DNA of 64,000 nt from Candolleomyces eurysporus (GCA_027579435.1 JANBPK010000727.1:62001-126000); one strand, 5' to 3'. Counted from the stretch's first letter, positions 10,040 to 21,218 are shown. A program made the numbers and translations. Notes: generated by a model from the sequence alone, not told the origin.

Positions 10040-12437
10040 ATGAGCTTCTTTCAAGGGTCTCAACATGGGCACATAGACCATGTGGTCACCTATCAGGTCG
10101 AAGGAAGCCTTAATCAATATGGTTTCAATGTTGGCGGCGAGCAGAAGAGTAAGTAGTCCTTGAATGGTATTGATCTCTTCACCCGTTCTGATAGATGCTG
10201 ATCAGTGGCCTTTACTAGCTACATGCGAGCTCCTTCAGCCCATAGAAGATGCGTCCCACACCCGAGATCGGAAACGATCGCCTCCAGATTCCGCCTGTAT
10301 GCCAGGAACGCGACTCGAGGTGATCCGAAAAGTGGGTGCTTGGGCTAGCAGTAGCATCATGGTTGACGGGGAACCTCACATTTGCTGGATGCACGGATAC
10401 GTTGGGTGCGGCAAGTCAGCCATATCGCAGGAGATCTGCAGAAAGTCCGAATTGGGGGGCAGGCCGGTGGCGAGCTTCTTTTTCTTCCGAGGTGCAGGAG
10501 ATCGGAGCAAGATTTGGAGGCTTGCAACAACTCTGGCAAATCAAATGGCGGCTGCTGTTCCAGAGACGGCACCATTCGTCCGGGCTGCCGCAACTGCCAG
10601 TCCAGGTTTGAAGAACTTCCCGGTGCCTAGTACCTCCGTAGCGATGCAAATGCAGCGCCTAGTCTATGGGCCGTTGAAAGCTGCTGCGGGATGTGGCCCA
10701 GTTGGATCGCTGGCAGGTCACCCATTCCTCATCGTCATCGACGGCCTGGATGAGTGCGGAGATAAAGACGAGGTCGAGGAGCTTATCGACGGCACGCTCG
10801 CCTTCTTCGACGAAAACCCGTTCGTTCTTCTTCGTGTCTTCATCACGAGCAGGGTGGAACAGCACATCCAATCGCGGCTGAATGTTCCAGGGGTTCTTCT
10901 GGACAACCTTGTGGATCATTGTTCGGACGACGATATTACCGCGTTTCTGGATGTCCTTTTCCAGGACGCAAGGAGTCGAAACCCTATTATTCATGCGTAC
11001 GTGCGGGAACGTGGAGAATGGCCAACTCCCAGCGAGAAGCAGAAGCTGGTCAAACACATTGGTGGATCCTTCATTTTCGCATCGGCAGTGTTCCAATTCA
11101 TCATGGGATCTGATGCCTCAAGCAGCCACCCAACGACCCCCATGGATCGCCTTCCCTTAACCCTCAAAATGAATCCTGGTCTCGATGGGCTCTACGCGCA
11201 AGTATTAGCACGCTCGGAACGTATCCCCCGTTTCCTCGACATTATCTCAACCATTGCACTACTCGAGGCGCCACTACCGACGTCGGGCATTGCAGAACTC
11301 CTTGGAATCAGTATCCATGAGGTAGTCAACGTTCTGGTGAACCTGCAAGCAATTATACAGGTTCCTGGAACAGATGATATACCAGTCACAATCTGCCATA
11401 CGTCCCTCCGCGACTTTCTTACCACCCAAAGTCGATCAAATCAATTCTTCGCACATCCGCGTCATCACGTCCGCCTCTACCTTCGCTCGTTCGAGTGCGA
11501 ACTTGAGCTTCGTCGACGGAGGCCAGGGGTGCCCATTCACCTCAGTGAATGTACACCGGCTGTCGCTTACTCTCGCAAATATCTTATGACACACTCGTAC
11601 AAAGGAATACAATCTTCTGAGCGACCGGAGTGGGATTCAGCCATCCGCTTGGGTCGTGAGGCACTTGAACTTCACCCGAGTAGCCCAGAACTGCTCTATG
11701 CACTGGCCGATGCATTTCATGGTCGCGCCATCCTCACAACGTCCCTCGCGGACTTTGAGGAGGCAATTTCCCTGCATCGTGAAGCACTTCTGCTTCGACC
11801 ATCACCTCATGAAGATCGCTGCATTTCACTCAGCGCCCTTGGAAACGTACTCTCGCACCGTGACCGGTCCACAGGAACCACGTCCGGCCTTGAGGAGGCC
11901 ATCTCCCTGCATCGTTCAGCACTCGAACTTCTACCATTGTCTCATCCTGATCGCTTTTTGTTTCTCAACAATTTTGGCTGCGCACTCCTGGATCGATACG
12001 AACGTATGGGAATCAGAGCTGACCTTGAGCAGGCCATTTGCCTGCATCGAGAAGCCCTCGAACTTCGACCATCTCATCATCCAGAGCGCTCAGACTCGCT
12101 CTGCAACCTTCTCATATCCCATGTATATATGTTCAAAGAGACCCATACTCTCCCCCACCTTCAAGAAGCAATAGCACATTGCGAGGAACTTCTTGAATCT
12201 CATTATCGCGTTGGACACAAAGATCGGGTTCAAACCCTTGACTGTCTAGTATTTCTACTCCAGCAGCATTTCAACATGACGAGGCGACGAGAAGATCGAG
12301 CCCGTATCAAGAGGCTGAAGAAAGAATCAAGTCAATTGTCAGCCTCTGAATCTGCTTCTTTGCCGTTCCTCAGGGGTTGGCGAAGGAAGGCAGCTGGCCT
12401 GAGGACCTTCTTAGGTATTGACAGAATTTTGTCGTGA
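10040..12437 (+). CDS. NLR-type NACHT-TPR protein (STAND NTPase)
   Basis: Fungal NOD-like receptor of the kind linked to non-self recognition and incompatibility. The start at 10040 is chosen because exon 1 (10040-10148) encodes MSFFQGSQHGHIDHVVTYQV and a Gly/Asn-rich segment ending NVGGEQK, and a 46-base intron (10149-10194, GTAAGT...TAG) joins it in frame to NADQWPLLATCELL. The result is about 783 residues. Visible parts are the pre-NACHT motif DASHTRDRKRSPPDS, the P-loop GYVGCGKSA (about residue 100), Walker B FLIVIDGLDE (about 214), the sensor-like FITSR, and a winged-helix-like segment. At least three TPR-like repeats of about 45 residues follow (LEEAISLHR.ALEL, LEQAICLHREALELRPSHHPE; about 515-700). 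The frame is intact. It sits between two partial copies of the IPI3/amine oxidase junction, so it is a recent or mobile neighbour of the housekeeping genes. The ligand and effector are unknown. Confidence 0.88.
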
Positions 12438-13459
12438 TTAGGTCTTTGCATTTTCTTTAGGACACCACTAGGACTATTCTTTTTCTCTCTCTTCTTCGGT
12501 CAGGAAGGTACAGATCCTACACTTCCCGGGCCTTAGGTATTTGGTTGATTCAGCGCTTTCCTGTCATGCATTTATGCTGTCTATTATATTCATTTGTTGT
12601 AGGCAACCCACTGTTTCTAGAGTACAGCCCCTTCATAACCCAAGCTTAGTTGTAGACAATATTTGGGGTAAAACCATCAAGCAGGTCCGCTGTATAGTAG
12701 TCTTGTTACTCTTTTGGGTGCCTTCAGGTCTCAATGTCCATGCAAGCAAAATCAATACTCTGAAGGTTTGCTATTCATCCTCATCTGCTTGCTCCAATTT
12801 TTCATTGTCACCTTGGTATGCAAGTGCATGCTTGTTTCCTGCCCCCTTTCCTGCATTGCCTTCAGCTTGGGAATCTCACCCGTGCTATGCACCCACCACT
12901 GCTGAGTCTTCACAGGCCACTGGCAGGCTGTTGTTGTTTCCATAAGTTGTCCATTGGCTGGCCTGCTGAGTTGAAAACAAAAGGGCTGATGCACAATATA
13001 TTTATTATTATAATTGCAAGTCTTGCCTCGCTTCGCTACGGCTTCATGATCCAAGACTACAACTGAAGTGTATTTGTAGAATGTTAGCTTGTGAAGTATA
13101 TGGTCAATTTGTCAATTTCTGCTTCAAATTTACATGCTTGTGGGCATGCAGGTCATTGCCTTCTCAGTTGTAATGGTCTCTCCGAGTCAGCCACATGCGG
13201 CACAGTCCCAATATACCTCTGACGGTTGACAAAAAACCTGTGGTCGTTTCTTGTTAGGCAGCGTGCTGTGAAGCTCAAGCTCTGGTATGCATCCCAAAAT
13301 ATATGTGCCTCATAGTTCATCCCTTGGACACAGTGCCACAAATGGCACAATAGAAGATGGGATAAGTGACGCACGCGAAGGTCAAAGCAAAAGTTTTAGA
13401 GTCAGCCGTCAACGAACAGAATGCAGAAAGGGCAGACTTCTATATTGGGACCTTGTGCT
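12438..13459. other. Gene-free spacer between NLR and junction copy 2
   Basis: About 1 kb, lower in GC and richer in T-tracts than the flanking genes. Frames of up to about 134 codons occur but have no domain or homopolymer-independent bias that I recognise. No terminal repeats were found. It may be NLR 3' flank carried in with the gene. Confidence 0.45.
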
Positions 13460-14175
13460 GATATAGCCAAGTAGTTCGGTCGGCGACGATATCCTTGAGC
13501 TCAACATGGTTACTCGTTGGAATCGTCGATGGTCAAATTCACATCTACGACATCCCATTGCACCAGCTTCTTCGATCCATCTCTACAAATAAAGGCTTTT
13601 CGATATCGCACCTTCAAACGATGATGAAGCCTCCCGACTTGAGCGACCATGTCAGCATTGATTTCAAGGTCGCAGCAAGTGCAGACCTGAAGGACACAAT
13701 ACCTGTAAAGCCTGTCGTTCCTTTCCACAAGGGACGGAAAAGCGAGAGAAGCCCACGAAGTCCTCGTACTTCTGAAAAATAAAACCGCAGTATGTGACAC
13801 CTCCCTCTTCATTACCGCGCTACATCGAACTGAAACCAAATCTTCGGCTAGCCCCCACCCGACTTCTGCGGATTCTACGAAAGCGAAGACTTTTTGAAAG
13901 AGCACGCCTTCTTCGTTCAGCCTGTATCCACGAACAACTCCAGCTCCTCAGCGACCAACACCGCATCGCTGCAATCTCGCGTTCAAGACCTGGAATTTGA
14001 AGTCGAGCAACTGCGGATGCAGCTCAGCAATGCCAAAGGCGTGAATGATGCGATGTGGGACACTGTCGTACAACGATTTGTTGATCAAGGAAGATCCAAT
14101 GGCGGCACCTCGAGTGAAGCTGAGGACCCGGAGGACAGCAAACGGAATCGCAAACGCGGGCGTACTGGCATTTGA
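13460..14175 (+). pseudogene. IPI3 3'-half duplicate (copy 2)
   Basis: Near-identical to the last two exons of IPI3. It begins at the end of an intron (ATAG then CCAAGTAGTT) and continues through WLLVGIVDGQIHIYDIP and HAFFVQPVS to RNRKRGRTGI. The sequence upstream is unrelated, so the first half of the WD40 domain is missing. A 5-base deletion in the stretch coding PVVPF (near 13723) shifts the frame relative to the complete gene. The final coding exon itself is intact and still followed by the IPI3 3' flank. Intron sequence is kept, so this is a DNA-level duplication, not a retrocopy. Confidence 0.88.
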
Positions 14176-14226
14176 GAATGGTTGATCACAAAATAGCTAT
14201 GTTGGTGCTATCCTACTTTACACAGG

Positions 14227-15075
14227 TTAAATTGAATGCAAATAGCTACAGATTTGATTGAGGATTAGAATAGTCGCAAATCTGCTCAATTTTTGGTCTC
14301 GCAGCAGGACGAAGTCGTGTGCTCCATTGACCTTGTTGCCGAATGCTGGCGCGCTGAACGCGTCCTTCGTCCGGGGAACATCCATACTGGAATTTGCCTT
14401 TGAGAACGAAGCGGGTTTGAGAGTCAACTCGAGGTGCTCGACAGGCACTCTGTGGAGGAAAAAGAGAAGCGTCAGCATCCTGCAATTCAGAAAAAGGGGC
14501 GGAAAGCTTACACCGGCCAGTCTTCCGGTCGGGGCATATGCGTCGTGCCAAGTTGACATAAACCAACAAATCCTCCGCAACCTCATTCTCCTTGCCCTCG
14601 ACCTACTTGACAATCGAATCCTTTGGCCCCTTTCTCATGCCGAACTGGTAAATGCATCGGGAAGGGGGATAATATCGGACTCGATAACGGTGCCCTCGAG
14701 GCCGTCATCTAATATAGGGTCCACACTAAGGAAGAACATGTGTTGATCGTAGTGTCCGTTCATGTTGCAAGGGAGCTATGGTGGTACCGAATGGATTTGG
14801 GTCGTCGTCTTTAGAAACCCACGCTTGCAAAATACTGGTCAGAATCTCGAATCCGGCATGGCCGCTTTTTCAGCGGTTGTAATCCAAATGTACTTTGGGT
14901 AGATAGAGCGTTAGCGACGCGATTACGCTTCAACCATATGGCTATTAGCTAACCATAATTTGCCAGGCTGACGATGAGACCTCGGCGACGGACCATATAT
15001 CCTCCCCAGCGTGGTCGTTGGAATGTTTTCGGAAGACGCCATTCGTGAATCCAGATTACGTCCTAAAACACGAGC
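14227..15075 (-). pseudogene. Copper amine oxidase 3'-half duplicate (copy 2), degraded
   Basis: Follows the amine oxidase sequence from the C-terminal tail (ANSSMDVPRTKDAFSAPAFG) back through the exons equivalent to 18600-19600. There is an internal deletion of about 300 bases: the segment equivalent to about 18830-19146 is absent, joined near 14640. Many substitutions and stops follow. The codon region equivalent to the cofactor tyrosine (GCAAATTATG, minus strand near 14960) is still readable. No promoter or N-terminal half is present, so it cannot encode an enzyme. Confidence 0.8.
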
Positions 15076-15296
15076 TTCGCTCTCCGCTGAGTAAAGGAAG
15101 CGCCGGGCGACAGAAACTCTGTTAGAATAAACAACGGAGTCAGAGGAGGCTTGCGATATAGTGCATCATCGATGAGCGACATTGCTTGCCACCGGATTTC
15201 GTTGCTCGAAAACATATCTTATGATAATGATATTCTGCGGAACAATGCAGAGACGATACAGTAGGACAAGCGCGGGAAGCAATCATTCGGTCTAAT

Positions 15297-15960
15297 TCAC
15301 GGGGCCACAAAAGCTAGATACCCTTCGTCCGAGTCACTAGGGGTTGCGAGTGTGGCAGGCCTACTTCCTACCATCCTATGCCACTTATAGCCCTTAAGGG
15401 CCTGTTCCATCTCCCCAGGTGAAAGATCCATCAGTTGACATATGACCTCGAACGACCGATCCTTCCTCTTCAGAAAGCCTGGAATATCGTGCACTTGGTA
15501 ATTGTTGGTGCACAGGCAAAGGAAAAAGACTGCCGGGTCCTTGCCGCACATGATCAAGTAGCGGTAGGGGATTTCACTGTTTTTTTCAGGGCACGACAAA
15601 ATATTAGCTAGAAGTGCTCCTAAAAGAGAATAGCCATGCACTCACCTGGGATCAAGTCCTGATTGACGCCCCCGTAGTTTGAGGTAATCCAGAAGTGCGA
15701 TAGGAGTGGTCCATTTCAAGGGAGAGATGTATTTGGAGTCGATGAACCATCCTGAAATGAAAAATCCTGCGGTATAGAGGGGAGTGGGATAGGAGATTCC
15801 ATTGATTTCCTTCATCGAACGAATTGCTGGGGGAGGTTCGCCATCAAATTCACAACTCGGCGGAAACACCTTATCGTATCTGAAAAATAGAGATTGAGTC
15901 TAATTTAGAGAGTGAAAAAGGCGACATCTACCCGGGGGGATGCTGAGGCTTTCGGGACAT
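15297..15960 (-). CDS. HypX: small protein of unknown function
   Basis: Three exons can be built with canonical splice sites: 15932-15960, 15646-15879 and 15297-15576. They join in frame to a 180-residue product starting MSRKPQHPPGYDKVFPPS. Recognisable stretches are SYPTPLYTAGFFISGWFI (weakly hydrophobic), SKYISPLKWTTPIALLDYLK, then IPYRYLIMCGKDPAVFFLCL and a C-terminus with SPGEMEQALKGYKWHRM. No known domain was recognised, and no signal peptide or clear transmembrane helix is certain. The exon limits give an open frame throughout, and an exon-2 fragment is duplicated at 9600-9690. Together these support a real gene that belonged to the duplicated block. Confidence 0.68.
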
Positions 15961-16573
15961 GGCGTGGAACGAATAAGTATGTAGTTGCCCAGCCCTTCTT
16001 AAGGCACATCAGACACCAGTCACGTGATTTGCTATTTGCCGACTCGTGACCCATGACATCATAGAAATACTTAAGAGGGAATCGTATATCCAAAATCAAA
16101 AGAAGCCAAACACGCGTCGCATCATGAGTAGGCGGGGGTGAAGGCGTTGAAGGTACCTCAGGCGGAGTGTATTTTGACACCTAGACTTCCCGGACTCAAA
16201 GCTTCATCGGTGCTCCCAAAAACAATATCTAGTGCTCAGATATGTGAACTGAAGCCAAATATCGATGTCCTCTGGGAGCCTGGGATGGATTGACGATTGC
16301 ATACGCACTTACATAGTCTCGCTCCTCCACTGAACTACTTGTCCTAGAAATAAAGTTGAGCTGTAGGTGGGGGACGGAGAGGGAGGGCTTTCGGATGTCC
16401 GTTAACAGCTTCTGGGTCAATCGCGACCAAATAAACGGCGTATATATTCTGCAATNAAAAAATGGCTGGGTGTCCAACTGTATGCACATGAGCCCTTCCT
16501 TCCCATTTACCTCGCGAAACCGGAAACTCCAGCAGACAAACCCGCCAATCTCAACTCTCGGGCTCAGTGCACG
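15961..16573. other. Intergenic between HypX and gene G
   Basis: Divergent promoter space for HypX (minus) and gene G (plus). It contains one ambiguous base at 16456 beside an A-run. Short frames on both strands (for example 16229-16489) have no recognisable content. Confidence 0.45.
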
Positions 16574-17931
16574 ATGTTCATCATTCTACGTGCTATTTTC
16601 ACTGTAACCCTCCTTCCTTTTCTCTTTGCCCGCCGAGTCCTTGCTTTTGTCGCTGCAAGCCTCCGGAACTTCTCCCGTTTGGAAACCAACTCGGATGACT
16701 TTGGGCTTGCCATCTTCACTGCATGTGTACTGGTCTCCTCAGGCACCTTCAACTCCTGTTCAACTGAAGATGTCCTACACCCGCTCTGGAACTTGATATT
16801 TTCTGATCTTTGCCGCAAGCACCGCTCTTCGCTGCTTCCAACACCACAATGGCGCATATACACCTCCCGCATCACCCAGGCCAGTGAAGGTATATATCTC
16901 TTCACTTTGTGCCCCTGAAATCATACCGACCTTTTTCAGATGACGACGCAGAAACATCTATCCAAACTGTCCCTGATAGAACGGCTAGAGGAGTCATCAC
17001 GGATTTTGCTGTTCTCATGCCTATTCTTGCTACAAGGGATCCGGGCTTTCAGTCGATTTCTGCACTTGTGGAGCTTATCGAGAATGAGCTTCGATCATCC
17101 ACTCCTGGCGACGGATTCGCCTCCAACATCCGCGCAGCTCGCATCGTATCCTTGTTTGCACCAATTCTTGCCAAACTGAAACGTCCTGTCACTCGCCACC
17201 CGCCGGATATTCTTCACCACAGCCAGGAGCTGCGAGAAAGGCTAGCTGAAGCCCAGGCACAGGTTCTGAATCAGTGTCACTGCCTGTTCTCCTCCGCAAA
17301 ATATGCCGGTCAGCGTTACGTCGCACTCATCGCCGCTGTTGGCGAGTGGTGGACCTTCTCTGTCAGAGAACGGGCCTCTTTTTCTGAAGCCTTTGAATTC
17401 GACGTTTATGTCTCGGTACGAGAGGCGGAGCAGCAACAATTGGAAGATCAATATGCCGACGCAGAGGAGGAGCCGCTTTATTCGCCGCCGACCATCCTCA
17501 CTCATGTTGGCGACTTCAATTCTTTGGTCTCTCAACGTGAACAGGACATGACAAAGAAACAAAATGAAGATAGGGAACTCAGGGCTAGGAGGCGTGAAAG
17601 GGAAAGGCAGAACGCGGCCACCCACGCAGCTGAAATCGCCGATCTGCAAGCCTTTGTTGAGGAATGTGGAGCAAAACGTTTTTACAGCGACTACGAGCTC
17701 TCCCGACTCTATGCACTTCGAGAAGCTGTTCCTGAAACGGCCTTCAATCAGTCTTCGAACTCGTTTCCAAAAGTTCCCAATTTCGGATTCGCTCTCCCTA
17801 CAAATCTCACACTCGAGGACCACATCGATGCCTGGACTGGCCCCATGCGACTCGGTAGCACACAGTCCGATGCCTATGTGCAATTCATCAAGGGTACTCT
17901 AGATGTAATGGTAGAGTCCAACGAGGCGTAG
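16574..17931 (+). CDS. Gene G: unknown protein with N-terminal hydrophobic segment and coiled coil
   Basis: Exon 1 (16574-16889) and exon 2 (16940-17931) join across a 50-base intron (GTATAT...TTTTTCAG) in frame, giving about 435 residues. The N-terminus MFIILRAIFTVTLLPFLFAR is strongly hydrophobic and could be a signal anchor. A basic residue cluster follows, then a mostly helical region. A charged coiled coil lies at about residues 300-345 (REQDMTKKQNEDRELRARRR), and the end reads TLDVMVESNEA. I recognise no family. The 3' flank (17999-18074) is a diverged copy of the IPI3/amine oxidase intergenic tail, so the gene sits inside the rearranged block. Confidence 0.7.
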
Positions 17932-17998
17932 ATCCCTTTTTTGAACAGTCTTGTGCCTTGTATTTCTCATTGTCCGATAGAATCCTTCGAGGAAGTCA

Positions 17999-18074
17999 TA
18001 CTGGTGTTATCCTATTTTCTACAGTTTAATTTGAATGCGATCAACTACATATTCAATTGAGGATCGGAACAGTC
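17999..18074. repeat. Extra copy of the IPI3/amine oxidase intergenic tail
   Basis: The stretch with ATCCTATTTTCTACAGTTTA and the following ATTCAATTGAGGATCGGAAC matches, with about 15-20 percent divergence, the sequence just after the IPI3 stop at 9389-9450, 14209-14280 and 18407-18480. It ends at GTCGAA and changes abruptly into the IPI3 last exon at about 18075. Confidence 0.75.
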
Positions 18075-18376
18075 GAAACGAAAGTGAAGACTTTTTGAAA
18101 GGGCACGCCTTCTTCGTTCAGCCTGTATCCACGAACAACTCCAGCTCCTCAGCGACCAATACCACATCGCTGCAATCTCGCGTTCAAGACCTGGAATATG
18201 AAGTCGAGCAACTGCGGATGCAGCTCAGCAAAGCCAAAGGCGTGAATGATGCGATGTGGGACACTGTTGTACAGCGATTTGTTGATCAAGGAAGATCTAA
18301 TGGCGGCACCTCGAGTGAAGCCGAGGACCCGGAGGACAGCAAACGGAATCGCAAACGCGGGCGTACTGGCAATTGA
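18075..18376 (+). pseudogene. IPI3 last-exon duplicate (copy 3)
   Basis: Begins inside the IPI3 last exon (CGAAAGTGAAGACTTTTTGA) and continues unbroken to the stop (RNRKRGRTGN). It shows only a few substitutions from the complete gene. Everything 5' of this exon is absent, so it is a truncated copy next to the complete amine oxidase gene. This is probably the original position of the IPI3 3' end before rearrangement, but the order of events cannot be proved from one sequence. Confidence 0.85.
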
Positions 18377-18485
18377 GAATGGTTGATCACAAAATGGCTA
18401 TGTTGGGGTTATCCTACTTTACACAGGTTAAATTGAATGCAAATAGCTACAGATTTAATTGAGGATTAGAACAGTCGAAATCTGC

Positions 18486-21218
18486 TCAATTTGTGTTCGC
18501 GCAGCAAGATGACGTTTGTGCTCCATTGAGTTCGCTGAATGCTGGCACACTTAGCGCGTCCTTCGTCCCGGGAACATCCATACTGGGATTTGCTTTGAAG
18601 AACGAAGCGGGTTTGAGAGTCACATTGAGGTGTTCGACAGGCATTCTGTGGAAGAAAATGGAATGTATCAGCATCCTGCGATTCAGAGAAAGGGGCGGAA
18701 AGCATACACGGGCCAGTCTTCCGGTCGAGGTATATGCGTCGTCCCAAAGTTGATATAGACCAACAAATCCTCATCAACCACATTCTCTTTACCCTCAACC
18801 CACTTGCCAATCGAGTCCTTTGGCTCCTCCCTCGTCATTGGAACGTACTTCCCAGACGGCCAGATTCTCTGAGATCCAGATTTCGTCCCTTCGACCTCTT
18901 TACACACCCACAGTGTATTCGACAAGAAGGTAGAACGCTTCGCAGCCCAGCTATCCTCCCTCACCATCATAGGCGCTGCGGCTCCCTTCACTCCGATCGC
19001 GAAACCGCCTGCTTTACCCGAGGCGTAATGCTTCCTACCAGAGTTGACGATCCTCCATCTTCGCTCCTTGGTGAAATCGTACTGGCGTCCAGTTTCCTTC
19101 TCGATGACAGTATCTTGGGAAATGAATGCATTTCCAGCGTAGTTGCTTGCCGAACCGGTAGGGGCGTCGGGAAGAGGGATAACGTCCGACTCGATAACGG
19201 TGTTCTTGAGTCCATCGATCATAGGGTCCACGCGAAGGCAGAACATATGTTGGTGGTAATGTGCGTTGATGTTGGGAGCTACGGTGGCACCGAAAGGATT
19301 TGGCTCGTTGTCACCGGACACATACACTTGCAAAATCCCGGTTAGGCGAACCTCGAATTCGACATGGCCGTCTTGGTAGAAGTGGTAATTCCAAACATAC
19401 TCTGTGGTAGAGTTGTTAGCGTCGGGGATACGCCTTGACTATACCAGTGGCGGGTACTTGCCATAATTTGCCAGGGTGCACACCATACTGACGACGAGAC
19501 GTCGGCGACGAACTGTGTGTCCTCGACCGCCAGTGCGATAGTCGGAATGTTTCCAGAGAACCCCAGCGTCCTCTTCGTGAATGCAAATTACATTCTTGAT
19601 TACGAACGCGTCTCCGCTGTGGGTGACATAGGCGCCAGGCTAGAGCGAGACACTGTCAGTCAATAATCCAGAACGACGGTCGACTGAGGGACCTACCAGA
19701 TAATGGATCTGACCAAGACAGTCGCATCCAAGAGAAAGCTCATTTGCCATGGTTCCCATACCATATTCGCCACTATCGAAAGCGAACTTTCTTGGATGGG
19801 GAAATTCCGGCGCACCGTATGGTACAACCATCTCCGCCAAAGACAGACGATAGAACAGTGGTCGAATTTCACCATTGTCGTTATACGTTATGGTAGACAA
19901 CGCGATTCCCTCTCTCGGTGTGAAAGCTATAGGGATAGTCAGTCTAGACAGACAAGCAGGCGAAATTTCCCGGATGGTACGTACCGATGTGCATCGACCA
20001 GTTCTGCCACTCCAAAACGTGTCCGTTCATTTTGAAACTGACACCCTCGGGCTGCACAACATGCAAAGGTTTGAGATCTGTCCTCTGCTTGTACCCGCCC
20101 TCCTCCGACTTCTCCATGAGGTCAGGAAGGAAGTCCCAACGACGAAGTGGAGGGGGAATGCGGTCGCGATTCGAAACTGCTAGAGCGTCCTGCTCAAGAG
20201 AGGGTGCGCCGACGAAGTCGGTACTGAGTTTGTGCCCATTCTCGGTTTTCTTATAGTGAGGTGGGAAATCTGTGGGAGACATTCAGCATCATATCAAACG
20301 ATACGAGGAACGGCCTGAATTACCGATGTGGATGACCTTCTGTTGGGTAGAATCGACGATGGGGATGAAGTCCTACAGCAGCGTGAGACAGTGCGAAGTT
20401 TCTTGGGACTGATGAGGTACTTACCAAGGGATGGGCGTAAAGGTTCTCATGCTCGGAGAACCTGGCATACACGAAAGCCTGCTGTACTCGTTGGCTTTGA
20501 GGGAACCGAGCGTCGTAGCCAATGGACCAGCCGTCGCAGGCAATCTGGTCAGGCTCAATGCCTGTCAAGGGTATTCAGCCACAAGGCAATCAAGCTTGGT
20601 CGAGACAAGCACCAACCAACCGCCTTAGCCAATTCTTGCACCTTTGGGTCCGCTTTGACGATGAACTCGCATTCCATCAGCTCTTCGGGGGAGATAAAGG
20701 GGTGGAGAGCTTTATCCAGTTCGACAAAGTCCTCCACTTCCCATTTTCCATCTTTGAGAGCGACGGTGGCGTTGTATCCTCCTCTGGCAAGTTGAAAGCG
20801 TGATGAGGCAATTTAGCGATCTTAAGAGATGATGTCTTACCCTCGAACAGCATCCAAGAACTGGGATCCGGCGGTTCATGAGCTCGGAGGAAGAGAAAAC
20901 GCCAATGATCGAGAAGACTCACATCGGCTTCAGCCCTTCGCACGATGGGAGTAGGTTCTTCAGGTTTCGCTCCAGGTTCCAAAGGGATACCAAGGTATGC
21001 GAGGACCACTCTCTTCGGTGGTGGAAGGAGACTAGATGAAAAGAACCTGACGGCTTTGATATCCGTCTTCGCTGCGACGTATTTGCGGACCTCCGACGTC
21101 ACAGCAACGATCTATAGAGCACATATGAACGATAAGCGCTGGCTGTAACCGCCTAGAATAAGCCCACCTCTTCCGCGGTCAAAGGGTCGAGAGGATGCTT
21201 GAAGGCTGCTTTGCTCAT
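18486..21218 (-). CDS. Copper-containing primary amine oxidase (TPQ enzyme)
   Basis: Oxidises primary amines to aldehydes with release of ammonia and H2O2, using copper and a self-generated topaquinone. The start at 21216-21218 (MSKAAFKHPLDPLTAEE) is the typical N-terminus. Exons then give the N2/N3 domains (KRVVLAYLGIPLEPG, ACDGWSIGYDARFPQSQRV) and the catalytic domain (GVSFKMNGHVLEWQNWSMHI, YNDNGEIRPLFYRLSLAEMV, HEEDAGVLWKHSDYR). The cofactor motif ANYEY is split by an intron right after the Tyr codon, with a GC donor at 19456-19461. HxH copper ligands are in NINAHYHQHMFCLRVDP and the third His near INFGTTHIPRPEDWP. The C-terminus ends at 18486. The tail differs by a small deletion from the pseudogene copies. 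Frame and motifs indicate a working enzyme of usual length. Confidence 0.92.
19402..19461 (-). other. GC-AG intron directly after the TPQ codon
   Basis: Coding strand reads GCAAATTATG then GCAAGTACCC. Splicing to ACAG followed by AGTATGTTTGG restores NYEYVW, the expected cofactor motif. No GT donor keeps the frame. The degraded copy 2 has GTTAGC at the same place. Confidence 0.7.

Noticed and set aside
13460..14175. Processed (retro) copy of IPI3
   Set aside because: The duplicate keeps the intron and the intergenic tail and continues into the neighbouring gene, so it is a genomic duplication.
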